DNA from: Shinella zoogloeoides
Lineage (GTDB): Bacteria > Pseudomonadota > Alphaproteobacteria > Rhizobiales > Rhizobiaceae
Direction of reading: 5' to 3'
Assembly: GCF_022682305.1 (NCBI RefSeq)
Contig: NZ_CP093530.1
Coordinates: forward strand, 1-64,000
Length of the DNA: 64,000 nt
In this document: positions 7,884-14,761 of the stretch, in pieces
Layout: the number at the start of each line of letters is the position of its first letter
Position numbering within the stretch: the stretch's first letter is position 1
Made by a program: the position numbers and the translations under genes
Notes under the pieces: generated by a model
What the model was told of the DNA's origin: nothing
Databases searched by the model: none
Seen by the model: the letters and a program-made list of their open reading frames with translations, nothing else

Positions 7884-8051
7884 ATGACCTACGACCTCGA
7901 CCGCACGATCCTGGAACTCGAAGCCGAAGTCCGCAACGCCGATCCCGCGGAGCGCCGCCAGATCGAGGCCGAACTCGGCCTGGCGCGGGCCGAACGAGAA
8001 ACGATCCTGGCCGAACAGGACGGCCGCATCAGCGCCGAGCCGCCCTTCTAG
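7884..8051 (+). CDS. small coiled-coil hypothetical protein
   Basis: A 55-aa protein that is nearly all charged helix (DRTILELEAEVRNADPAERRQIEAELGLARAERETIL), with heptad-like spacing suggesting a short coiled coil. No family is recognised. CAAGGAGACGACG gives a good ribosome-binding site. The stop codon is embedded in a terminator hairpin. Confidence 0.6.
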   Translation: MTYDLDRTILELEAEVRNADPAERRQIEAELGLARAERETILAEQDGRISAEPPF

Positions 8052-8060
8052 GGCGGTTTC
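8040..8060 (+). terminator. terminator overlapping a stop codon
   Basis: CCGCCC, loop TTCTA, GGGCGG, then TTTC. The loop contains the first bases of the stop codon of the 55-aa gene. Confidence 0.5.
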
Positions 8061-8213
8061 TGCCGTGTCGATGGGCCAGCCGCGCCGGATCGACCGGCGC
8101 AACCGGCGCGAAGCTCTGCTCCGCCTTTCCAGGCGGGAGGGAAGCGATCGGAGGAGGGAAAGCCGGTTGCCGCTCCTTCCTTTCGATGCCCTGTCATCAG
8201 CATCGGGGATGTT

Positions 8214-8352
8214 GCAGCCCTCCCGGCGCGCCGCAACCCGCCGCCTCCAGAATTTTCCCCGCCTGCGGCTCCTCGCGCGACAAAATTCAGGCGCCGCCTG
8301 GTCCTCCGCGTCCGCTGCGGCCGTCCCGGTGCAGCGCGCCTCTCCGGGCTGC
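8214..8352 (+). promoter_or_regulatory. leader with closing stem
   Basis: GCAGCCC at 8214-8220 and GGGCTGC at 8346-8352 can close this element. Inside, GAATTTT (8250-8256) and AAAATTC (8282-8288) close a GC-rich hairpin, echoing the AATTTC/GAAATT pair in the 7706 leader. It ends 43 bp before the gene at 8396. Confidence 0.4.
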
Positions 8353-8395
8353 CGCCTTTCCCCGCAATGACAGCTTATCGAAAGGAGTAGAGATC

Positions 8396-8569
8396 ATGCG
8401 CCAACTCGCCAAATTCCTCACCGCCACCGGTCGCCGCCTCCGAGCCCTGGGCAAGGTCGCCGCCCATTTCTTCCGCAAGGGCAAGCTCGGCCTGAAGATC
8501 GCGATCAAGATCCCGTTCTTCGTCGAGATCGAAGTCGCCTTCGAGACCGACTGGAACCGACGCCGATGA
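8396..8569 (+). CDS. small basic hypothetical protein
   Basis: A 57-aa protein with a strongly basic first half (RQLAKFLTATGRRLRALGKVAAHFFRKGK) followed by a hydrophobic segment (IAIKIPFFVEIEVAF). I do not recognise it. It could associate with membrane or nucleic acid. GAAAGGAGTAGAGATC precedes the ATG. Confidence 0.55.
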   Translation: MRQLAKFLTATGRRLRALGKVAAHFFRKGKLGLKIAIKIPFFVEIEVAFETDWNRRR

Positions 8570-8611
8570 GGCGTCCGGCGAGGCCCGCCTGCGCGTGCCT
8601 CTTTGCCGTCT

Positions 8612-8953
8612 TCATGCAGTACGGATCGCTCGGTTTGTCCCCGCCGGTCGGTAGCCGCGTGCCCGCTTCTGGCGCAGGACGTCGAGGAAAAGATGGACGG
8701 CATCTTCTTCCCGCTGGAAATGATGCACCTTTTCCTGGCCCATTTTGCCGATACGTCCCCATCGCCGTGTCAGGCAGGCCGTTCCGAACAGCGTCGGCTC
8801 GATGGTCATGGAGTAATATCGCGCCATGTTCTTCGATGGCTCGGTGCGCTCGACATAAAGCTGGTAGGGCTGGGTGATCATGGCGGAATCGTCGCCGACC
8901 ACGGTATCGGTGTCCAACGACAGTTCTGAATCGGTCGGTCTCCTATGATTCAT
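8612..8953 (-). CDS. WGR domain protein
   Basis: A 113-aa protein whose residues 25-105 form a WGR domain (YQLYVERTEPSKNMARYYSM, then LTRRWGRIGKMGQ). WGR domains occur in PARPs and in many small bacterial proteins and are linked to nucleic-acid binding. The ATG at 8953 gives a 24-residue N-terminal extension. A second ATG at 8881 starts exactly at the domain, and no strong ribosome-binding site decides between them. It is convergent with the small basic gene upstream of it. Confidence 0.75.
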   Translation of the reverse strand: MNHRRPTDSELSLDTDTVVGDDSAMITQPYQLYVERTEPSKNMARYYSMTIEPTLFGTACLTRRWGRIGKMGQEKVHHFQREEDAVHLFLDVLRQKRARGYRPAGTNRAIRTA

Positions 8954-8982
8954 TCCTTTGATGGATGCCTATGGGATGATCC

Positions 8983-9075
8983 GGGCGAGCCGCCTTCGGC
9001 GACCGCGTGCTAGTCTCTGCACTCCCGAAGCCCGTATACGGTCTCCGCCCATGCGGGTGACGCCCACATCTCGCA
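8983..9075 (+). repeat. 93-bp direct repeat, left copy
   Basis: GGGCGAGCCGCCTTCGGCGA starts the repeat and TCTCGCA ends it. It matches 9851-9943 at 82 of 93 positions without gaps. The two copies bracket the vapBC module. A weaker third copy is at 6211-6282. Confidence 0.8.
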
Positions 9076-9089
9076 GCTTGAAGTGACTG

Positions 9090-9131
9090 TATATTCCATA
9101 TAGAATATTCGTATATTCAGTGAGGAATATA
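9090..9131 (+). promoter_or_regulatory. probable VapB operator, two palindromes
   Basis: TATATTC...GAATATT (9090-9109) and TATATTC...GAATATA (9112-9131) are two adjacent inverted repeats with 6-bp spacers, 18 bp before the vapB start. Repeated palindromes here are typical of autorepressed VapBC operons, and the AT-rich sequence probably also holds the promoter. Confidence 0.65.
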
Positions 9132-9148
9132 CGAAGAAGGAAAGTCCG

Positions 9149-9397
9149 ATGTCTTCCCTCTATATCCGAGACAGCGATGTCGACGAGCTGGCGAAGAAGG
9201 TCCAGAAGCTGACCAATGCCCCCAACAAGACCGAGGCCGTCCGCCGCGCTCTCGAAAACGAGCTTGCGCGTGCGAAGGAAACCATACCCCTGGTAGAGCG
9301 CATTCGCAAGATTCAGGACGAGGTCGCGGCGCAGCTCGGCCCTAATCCGAAGCCCTTCGACATGAAGGCTTTCAGCGACGACATGTGGGACGCCTGA
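9149..9397 (+). CDS. vapB: VapB-type antitoxin
   Basis: An 82-aa antitoxin of the Rv0623/PSK type. MSSLYIRDSDVDELAKKVQKL and NKTEAVRRALENEL form the ribbon-helix-helix DNA-binding part. The acidic C-terminus (KPFDMKAFSDDMWDA) is the usual toxin-neutralising tail. It overlaps the toxin gene by one base (TGATG), as expected for a TA operon. GAAGGAAAG precedes the ATG. Confidence 0.88.
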   Translation: MSSLYIRDSDVDELAKKVQKLTNAPNKTEAVRRALENELARAKETIPLVERIRKIQDEVAAQLGPNPKPFDMKAFSDDMWDA

Positions 9398-9834
9398 TGT
9401 ATCTCGACGCCTCGGCAATCATCTCGATCCTCACTAAGGAAGACGAAGCCGGCTATCTTGTCGCCAAGCTCGAACGCGCGACCAAGCCGATCTATTGCTC
9501 GTCGATGACGGTGTTCGAGGCGGTCATAAGCCTCGCGCGGCGGATCGCCAACGAGCAGCACGGCAATCAGGCACCCATTCCGCCCGCGATCATTGACGAG
9601 GCCCAGCGCCATGTCGATGCCCTGCTGGAGGCGCTGCGGGTCAGAGAGTTGACCATCAGCGGCACAACGCATCGCAAGGCCGTGGAAGCGGCGCGCACCT
9701 TCGGCAAATTCGTTGCCCATCCGGCGCGTTTGAACATGGGAGACTGCTTCGTCTATGCCTGCGCCAGGGAATACCGCTTGCCTCTCCTGTTCAAGGGCGA
9801 CGACTTCTCCAGAACCGACATCGAAATCGCCTGA
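9397..9834 (+). CDS. vapC: VapC-type PIN-domain toxin
   Basis: A 145-aa PIN-domain ribonuclease. Catalytic acidic residues are visible in MYLDASAI (Asp4), VFEAVISLARR, LNMGDCFVYACA and LLFKGDDFSRTD. Its length is normal. The start used overlaps the vapB stop. The upstream extension in the same frame is not needed. VapC toxins cleave tRNA or rRNA and are held by VapB. Confidence 0.9.
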   Translation: MYLDASAIISILTKEDEAGYLVAKLERATKPIYCSSMTVFEAVISLARRIANEQHGNQAPIPPAIIDEAQRHVDALLEALRVRELTISGTTHRKAVEAARTFGKFVAHPARLNMGDCFVYACAREYRLPLLFKGDDFSRTDIEIA

Positions 9835-9850
9835 CGCCGATGATTGACAA

Positions 9851-9943
9851 GGGCGAGCCGCCTTCGGCGACCGTGTGCTATTCGCTGCGCTCCCGGAGCC
9901 CGCAAGCGGTCTCCTCCCATCCGGGTGACGCCCATATCTCGCA
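9851..9943 (+). repeat. 93-bp direct repeat, right copy
   Basis: Same orientation and exact length as 8983-9075, with 11 mismatches. It begins 16 bp after the vapC stop. Confidence 0.8.
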
Positions 9944-10202
9944 AGAGGAATCCGGCCGGATCAAGGAGATTCTGCCGTGGAATTGTTCGAAAAGAACCAA
10001 ACGCTGAGGTCTCCTATCGATGGCGCTACCAGCACGTGAAGAAGCGTTGACCTGTAATCGGATGACGAGGGACTTCTCTGCAGTACGACGGCGATGACGA
10101 GAACGCACTGCCGTGATCGACTCTTACTCAGGGACGAGGTGACGGAGCTCCGGAGGTAGCGCCTCCGGAATCTTGAAGGATCATGGGACCGTGAAGGTGC
10201 AG
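9944..10202 (+). other. intergenic, no gene seen
   Basis: Only very short ORFs occur. One begins GTG at 9976 and reads 20 codons, too short to support. A small hairpin, GGAGGTAGCGCCTCC near 10153, is the only structure noted. Confidence 0.4.
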
Positions 10203-10706
10203 CTATTGCCTCAGGAAAGGTAGCTGACCGATGTAGTCCATCTTTCCGATCCGAACGCCTTTGTGCCGAAGGATCGCGTATGCCGTAACCATGTGAAAAT
10301 AAAAATTTGGAACGCCATGCTGGTAGAAATAATCCTTTCCGAGGAAAGCTCCGGCCCAGCCCGGAGGAGCAACTCTTCTTTCTTCCCAACCGGAAAAATC
10401 GCTTTCTTTCATTGAAGAGACATACGCGATCGTCTTCTCGATCAGAGCCTTGAGTTCCGGGATCGTTTTCTCACTGTCGTCGAAAATCGGAATCTGTTTG
10501 CCGGCCAAGACTGAGGTGGCGAGCCTCGCCGTATCACATGCCATCTGAACCTGGCTTGTGAGTGGCAGCATATCTGGTAAAAGACGCGCGTTCAGAAGAA
10601 CTTCCGGCGCAAAATTATGTGCCTCGGCGTGCTTGTCCGCCTTATCAAGAAGACGGGAAAGGGTGTGGAGCATTTTGGTGAATTGCGTGATTTGCGCGTA
10701 CATCAT
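10203..10706 (-). CDS. DUF1993 family protein
   Basis: A protein of about 167 aa matching DUF1993: MYAQITQFTKMLHTLSRLLDKA, PEVLLNARLLPDMLPLTSQVQMACD and HMVTAYAILRHKGVRIGK are characteristic. The fold is related to DinB-like helical bundles and the function is unknown. It is the last gene of a leftward cluster, 12 bp after the LLM oxidoreductase. Either of two tandem ATGs (10706 or 10703) could be the start, and GAAGGA lies upstream of both. Confidence 0.85.
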   Translation of the reverse strand: MMYAQITQFTKMLHTLSRLLDKADKHAEAHNFAPEVLLNARLLPDMLPLTSQVQMACDTARLATSVLAGKQIPIFDDSEKTIPELKALIEKTIAYVSSMKESDFSGWEERRVAPPGWAGAFLGKDYFYQHGVPNFYFHMVTAYAILRHKGVRIGKMDYIGQLPFLRQ

Positions 10707-10718
10707 GAAGGTCCTTCG

Positions 10719-11699
10719 TTAGGTTGCAGCCTGGGCTGTTATGTCGAGCGAGCGCACGCGCTTGCCGAAGTCAAAGATGTCGGAGACGATCATCAACTCA
10801 TCGGCGCCGGTGTCGGCGACAAGCTGCTTGAGCCCCGCGCGGACGGTTTCGGCGCTGCCCACCACGCTGCAGCTCAGCATCTGTTCGGTTTGCGCCTTCT
10901 CCCGCGGCGTCCAGTAGGCTTCGATATCGTCCACGGGTGGCTTGAGCAGGCTTGGCATGCCCCGGAACATATCGGCGAATGTCATTTGCTGGGACGTTGC
11001 GAGAATGCGGGCCTCGTCATCCGTTTCCGCCGCGATCACATTGACCCCGATCATCGCATAGGGCTTCTGCAGTTGCTCCGAGGGCTGGAAATTACCCCGG
11101 TAGAGTTCAAGCGCCTGATGAAGTGAATGAGGGGAAAACTGCGACCCGAAGGCATAAGGAAGACCGAGCACGGCGGCGAGTTGCGCCCCGTAAAGGCTTG
11201 AACCCAATATCCACAACGGCACGTTGGTTCCGGAGCCCGGAACCGCCTCTATCCGCTGCGCTTCGCCCTTGGGGGCGAGAAACGCCTGCAGCTCAAGTAC
11301 GTCCTGGGGAAAGTTTTCCGCGTTGCCGGGGTCCCGCCGCAGCGCACGCAAGGTCGTCTGGTCGGTGCCGGGGGCGCGACCGAGCCCCAGGTCGATACGG
11401 CCCGGATGGAGAGTTTCCAGAGTTCCGAATTGTTCCGCGATGACATAAGGCGCGTGGTTGGGCAGCATGACGCCGCCGGCACCAACGCGGATCGTCGTCG
11501 TACCTGCCGCGATATGAGACACGACAACCGACGTCGCTGCCGTGGTGACCGCCGGTGAGTTGTGATGCTCGGCTACCCAGAAACGCTGGAAACCCAAGCG
11601 CTCGGCATGCTGGGCAAGCGTGCGCGCGTTATCAAGCGCCGTGCGACGATCGGACCCTTGCCGGACGCGTCCGAGTTCGAGGATGGACAGTCGGATCAT
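10719..11699 (-). CDS. LLM-class flavin-dependent oxidoreductase
   Basis: A 326-aa luciferase-like monooxygenase. MIRLSILELGRVRQG, FWVAEHHNSPAVTTAA, RVGAGGVMLPNHAPYVIAEQF and LGLGRAPGTD are typical of the MsnO8/LLM group that uses reduced flavin. The ATG at 11699 is chosen because GAGGAA precedes it and homologues start at this motif. The longer frame upstream is not supported. It sits between the MDR dehydrogenase and DUF1993, probably in one operon controlled by the divergent HxlR regulator. Confidence 0.9.
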   Translation of the reverse strand: MIRLSILELGRVRQGSDRRTALDNARTLAQHAERLGFQRFWVAEHHNSPAVTTAATSVVVSHIAAGTTTIRVGAGGVMLPNHAPYVIAEQFGTLETLHPGRIDLGLGRAPGTDQTTLRALRRDPGNAENFPQDVLELQAFLAPKGEAQRIEAVPGSGTNVPLWILGSSLYGAQLAAVLGLPYAFGSQFSPHSLHQALELYRGNFQPSEQLQKPYAMIGVNVIAAETDDEARILATSQQMTFADMFRGMPSLLKPPVDDIEAYWTPREKAQTEQMLSCSVVGSAETVRAGLKQLVADTGADELMIVSDIFDFGKRVRSLDITAQAAT

Positions 11700-11765
11700 C
11701 GTGTAGGGTTCCTCTCGGAAGCGCGGCCGGCGAGTGCAGCCGCCCCGCCGAGGCATACGATCGCT

Positions 11766-12779
11766 TCAACGCGTGACATCGATCACAACCTTGCCGATGT
11801 GGTTGCCGCTTTTCAGGCGCTGATAGGCGGACTGGTAGTCCGCGAACGCAAAGACCTGATCCAGGACGGGGTGCACCTCGTGCAAGGCCATGGCTCGCAA
11901 GAGTGCCTCGAAGCTCGCCCGCGACCCGATCGATGTGCCGGCGACGTGAAGCGACTTGGCGAGGATGTCGATCGGCGGCAAACCGCCACCGAAGCCGCTG
12001 GTGAACCCGACGAGCGAGATGTCGCCCCCGTTTCGGGTCGCGGCCGCCGACTGCACGATCGTCTTCTCGCCTGCGATGTCGATGGTCTTGTCGACGCCTC
12101 GCCCGTCCGTCAGGGCCAGGATCTCCTTGTCCCATTCCGGATGGGACCGGTAGTTGACGACGGCGGCGGCACCCAGCGTCTTAAGCCGTTCCGCCTTCTC
12201 GTCCGACGAGGTAATCGCGAGAACCTTCGCGCCGAACATCTTCGCGACCTGCAGCGCGAACAGCGCCACGCCGCCGGTGCCCTGAACCAGCACCGTCTCG
12301 CCCGCCTGAAGGGGCGACGACAGGTTAAGCCCCGTCCAGGCTGTGACGGCGGCGCACGGAAGCGACGCCGCCTCCGCATAGGACATGTAGTCCGGCAGGT
12401 GCACGATGGCGTTCTCGTGCAGCAGAATGGTCTCCGCCAGCCATCCGTCCGTCGTCATGCCCAGGCTGTCGGCCTGATACTCCGGACGCGCAGGTCCACC
12501 GATCCAGTGCTGGCAGCAGGATGCCGACACGCGATCGCCGACCTTTGTGCGCTTGACCTCGCGGCCGACCGCGATCACCTCACCGGCCCCGTCTGACAAA
12601 GGCACGCCATTCGGCTTCGTCGGACCGCCATACGCACCGTCGAGGATTGCCTGGTCGCGGAAGTTCAAGGACGCCGCATGAACCTTTACGACAACCTCGT
12701 GCGGGCCGGGGTCTGGCATGGCTTCGTCGTGTAGCAACAGGCCTGGCTTGTCACCAGCCGTCCATCGTATGGCCTTCAT
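11766..12779 (-). CDS. MDR-family zinc-type alcohol dehydrogenase / quinone oxidoreductase-like
   Basis: A 337-aa medium-chain dehydrogenase/reductase. The GroES-like N-terminus contains GPHEVVVKVHAASLNFRD and GVPLSDGAGEVIAVG. The Rossmann part has VLVQGTGGVALFALQVAKMFGAKV. The catalytic zinc Cys of true ADHs is replaced by the LNFRD arrangement, so it is closer to the quinone oxidoreductase branch. The ATG at 12779 follows AAAGGAC. It is transcribed away from the HxlR regulator across an intergenic palindrome. Confidence 0.88.
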   Translation of the reverse strand: MKAIRWTAGDKPGLLLHDEAMPDPGPHEVVVKVHAASLNFRDQAILDGAYGGPTKPNGVPLSDGAGEVIAVGREVKRTKVGDRVSASCCQHWIGGPARPEYQADSLGMTTDGWLAETILLHENAIVHLPDYMSYAEAASLPCAAVTAWTGLNLSSPLQAGETVLVQGTGGVALFALQVAKMFGAKVLAITSSDEKAERLKTLGAAAVVNYRSHPEWDKEILALTDGRGVDKTIDIAGEKTIVQSAAATRNGGDISLVGFTSGFGGGLPPIDILAKSLHVAGTSIGSRASFEALLRAMALHEVHPVLDQVFAFADYQSAYQRLKSGNHIGKVVIDVTR

Positions 12780-12912
12780 CGTCTCAATCGTCCTTTCGAT
12801 CGGCACAGCTATTCCAAACCCGAGACCAACGGATGTGTTGGCCGAGCACGGATTTCACTGGCTATTTACTGGACCCGAAAATAGCGGTAGCCTATCGGGA
12901 TAACAAGAACAC

Positions 12913-12941
12913 ACCTTTTGGTGTGGTACTCACCAAAAGGT
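12913..12941 (+). promoter_or_regulatory. probable HxlR operator
   Basis: ACCTTTTGGTG (12913-12923) and CACCAAAAGGT (12931-12941) form an exact 11-bp inverted repeat with a 7-bp spacer. It lies 5 bp before the hxlR-like start, in the divergent promoter region. Confidence 0.65.
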
Positions 12942-12946
12942 AAGTT

Positions 12947-13321
12947 ATGAAACGAGACTGGCAGTCTGACGATCACGAAAAGCAGCTTCTATGGGCTGCC
13001 GCGACGAGCGAAACCCTGCGGGTGCTGGAAGGAAAGTGGAAGATCGTCATCATCGTCCAGCTCTTCGCAGCCAAGGCACCGGTTCGCTTCTCGGAACTCG
13101 AAAAGCGCGTCGTGGGCGTGAACCAGAAAATGCTGATCCAGCAGCTCAAGGAGCTGGAGAAAGACGGGATCGTTACCCGGACGGTCTATCCGCAGGTGCC
13201 TCCCAAAGTGGAATATGCGCTGACCGAGCTCGGCCTAGCACTCGGTCCATCCATCGAGACATTGATCGATTGGGCATTTCTCAAGTGCGAGATGCGCGGT
13301 GGGGTGCCACAGGAACGTTGA
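12947..13321 (+). CDS. HxlR-family transcriptional regulator
   Basis: A 124-aa winged-helix regulator. LEGKWKIVIIVQLF, VRFSELEKRVVGVNQKMLIQQLKELEKDGIVTR and PPKVEYALTELGLALGP are the standard HxlR signature. Members often sense reactive electrophiles or oxidants through cysteine and control adjacent oxidoreductases. One Cys (WAFLKCEMR) is present near the C-terminus. Divergent orientation and the intergenic palindrome suggest control of both itself and the oxidoreductase cluster. Confidence 0.9.
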   Translation: MKRDWQSDDHEKQLLWAAATSETLRVLEGKWKIVIIVQLFAAKAPVRFSELEKRVVGVNQKMLIQQLKELEKDGIVTRTVYPQVPPKVEYALTELGLALGPSIETLIDWAFLKCEMRGGVPQER

Positions 13322-13979
13322 TGCCGGATCTCACGTGGTCGTCGGACGACGGCTTGTTTGATATCGGGCTCCATTGAATGGACTTCATTTGGTCGGTTGT
13401 ACTCGCGGCGCTGCTTGAGGGGCGACGCGACGGGATTCCGCAGGCGATCGGCCATCGCGTAGGCTTGCATTGACCGGCAAAACCCGATGAGGTCGCCGAT
13501 CTGATAACATTCCTGGCATCCGCGCGCGCTAACCCCTATCCCTCTCCCATGCGCATCACGCGCTGAGCTCAAGGACGGGGAGAGGTGGGGCTGACATGCG
13601 ATCGTCGTCCTTGTATCAGGCCGAGTATTCGGGGCGTAGGCCGCTGACGTCAGGCGGCGGGTCAGCATCGAGCCGATGGGTTTGGCGCACTCGATGCCGC
13701 CGCGGAAGAGGGTGACGGGAACTCTGGGGTCGAGGAGCGAGGGGCTCGTCGATGAGGAAGAACGATCGCGCGAAACCTTGCTCGATCCAGAGGCGACCCA
13801 ATCCCGCTTTCTGGTGATGGCGTCCTGATCCATCCCCGGATCTTCTACGATCAACCCATAAAGGGTCCGCTACGCCAGCGTGCGGCCGCTCCGGCAAGCC
13901 TTCACGGTGATCGCGACCGTGGTCGGACCTTCGAGGAGCCATCAGCGGGAATTGGCCCGCTCCGGATGGAGCCTCAAAA
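13322..13979. other. gene-poor stretch with a degenerate inverted fragment
   Basis: No intact gene. On the reverse strand 13702-13722 is an exact inverted match (21 bp) to 14040-14060 inside the next gene and encodes the same VPVTLFR peptide, with weaker resemblance on both sides. This suggests a decayed second copy of that small gene. AGCGGG/CCCGCT (13944-13961) is a small hairpin just before the next start. Confidence 0.35.
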
Positions 13980-14165
13980 ATGTCGCACGATCTTTCCCTC
14001 GCCCAGAACCACGCCTTCGACCTCTCCCGGACCTTGATGGTTCCCGTCACCCTCTTCCGCGCCGGCGGCGAGTACGGCGTCGTTCCGAGCGACGAGATCG
14101 ACGATGGTGACGATCTCTATATCATCCACGAATACAATCCCCATGATCGGCGTTCGGCCCACTGA
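13980..14165 (+). CDS. small hypothetical plasmid protein
   Basis: A 61-aa acidic protein, MSHDLSLAQNHAFDLSRTLM then VPVTLFRAGGEYGVVPSDEIDDGDDLYIIHEYNP. I do not recognise a named family. GGAGCCTCAAAA precedes the ATG. The C-terminal half (acidic plus YIIHEY) is compact, and no membrane segment is seen. It converges on the nuclease gene across a strong hairpin. Confidence 0.55.
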   Translation: MSHDLSLAQNHAFDLSRTLMVPVTLFRAGGEYGVVPSDEIDDGDDLYIIHEYNPHDRRSAH

Positions 14166-14176
14166 GCCGATCGAGC

Positions 14177-14213
14177 AAGACGTCCAGCTCGGGGCCGCCG
14201 AGCTGGACGTCTT
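14177..14213. terminator. 16-bp perfect hairpin between convergent genes
   Basis: AAGACGTCCAGCTCGG and CCGAGCTGGACGTCTT with a 5-nt loop. It is symmetric, so it could serve both the rightward small gene and the leftward traG-nuclease transcript. No T-run follows on either strand. Confidence 0.55.
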
Positions 14214-14257
14214 CGCGTTGGCGCCGATGCAGGCGTCCTTGCGACGCATCCGCGCAA

Positions 14258-14761
14258 TCAATCGTGCGCGCACCAATTGCGCCGCGGCGCGTTCCAGCGC
14301 GCGGCAAGTCCGTCCACGACGAGTTGCTCGCCGAAGGAGATGTTCGATCGCCACACGGTTCGCAGCATGCGACCGTACCGATCTTTGTCACGGCCGACCG
14401 TGGAGAATGAGAATGCACCGTCATTGAGCATGTCGAGCAGTCGATCGCGGGCAACTTGGCCGACCTGTCGCTCGGCGTTGCAACGCGGTTCGGAAGTTTC
14501 CGGCGCGTCGATATCGGCAATACGGATCTTCTCGCCGCGGAACCAGAACGTATCGCCATCCACCACGCAGTTCACGCGGGCGGAATGTCCGCAAAGCGTG
14601 AACTGCGCATAAAGGTCATCCTGTTCGCTGGCGACGACGGAAGACGACTGAACGGACGATGCCGGACGATCCGATCGACCGAGCCCTTCGCCGGTCATGA
14701 CCCAGCCAACGCCCGCGGCGAGCGCGGCGGCGACTGCAAGCGGCGTTCCAATGTTTCTCAT
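14258..14761 (-). CDS. exported thermonuclease (SNase-like)
   Basis: A 167-aa Staphylococcal-nuclease-fold protein. A hydrophobic N-terminus (IGTPLAVAAALAAGVGWVM) acts as signal or anchor. The nuclease core shows VNCVVDGDTFWFRGEKIRIADIDAPE and VGRDKDRYGRMLRTV, with the calcium-binding Asp residues and catalytic Arg visible. It starts inside the traG stop (ATGA), so it is translationally coupled to the coupling protein. A role in processing DNA or peptidoglycan-associated debris during transfer is only inferred. Confidence 0.85.
   Translation of the reverse strand: MRNIGTPLAVAAALAAGVGWVMTGEGLGRSDRPASSVQSSSVVASEQDDLYAQFTLCGHSARVNCVVDGDTFWFRGEKIRIADIDAPETSEPRCNAERQVGQVARDRLLDMLNDGAFSFSTVGRDKDRYGRMLRTVWRSNISFGEQLVVDGLAARWNAPRRNWCAHD

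Noticed and set aside
13186..13854. 222-codon reverse frame
   Set aside because: It overlaps hxlR antisense and is low complexity. Only the short VPVTLFR segment has meaning, as a decayed copy.
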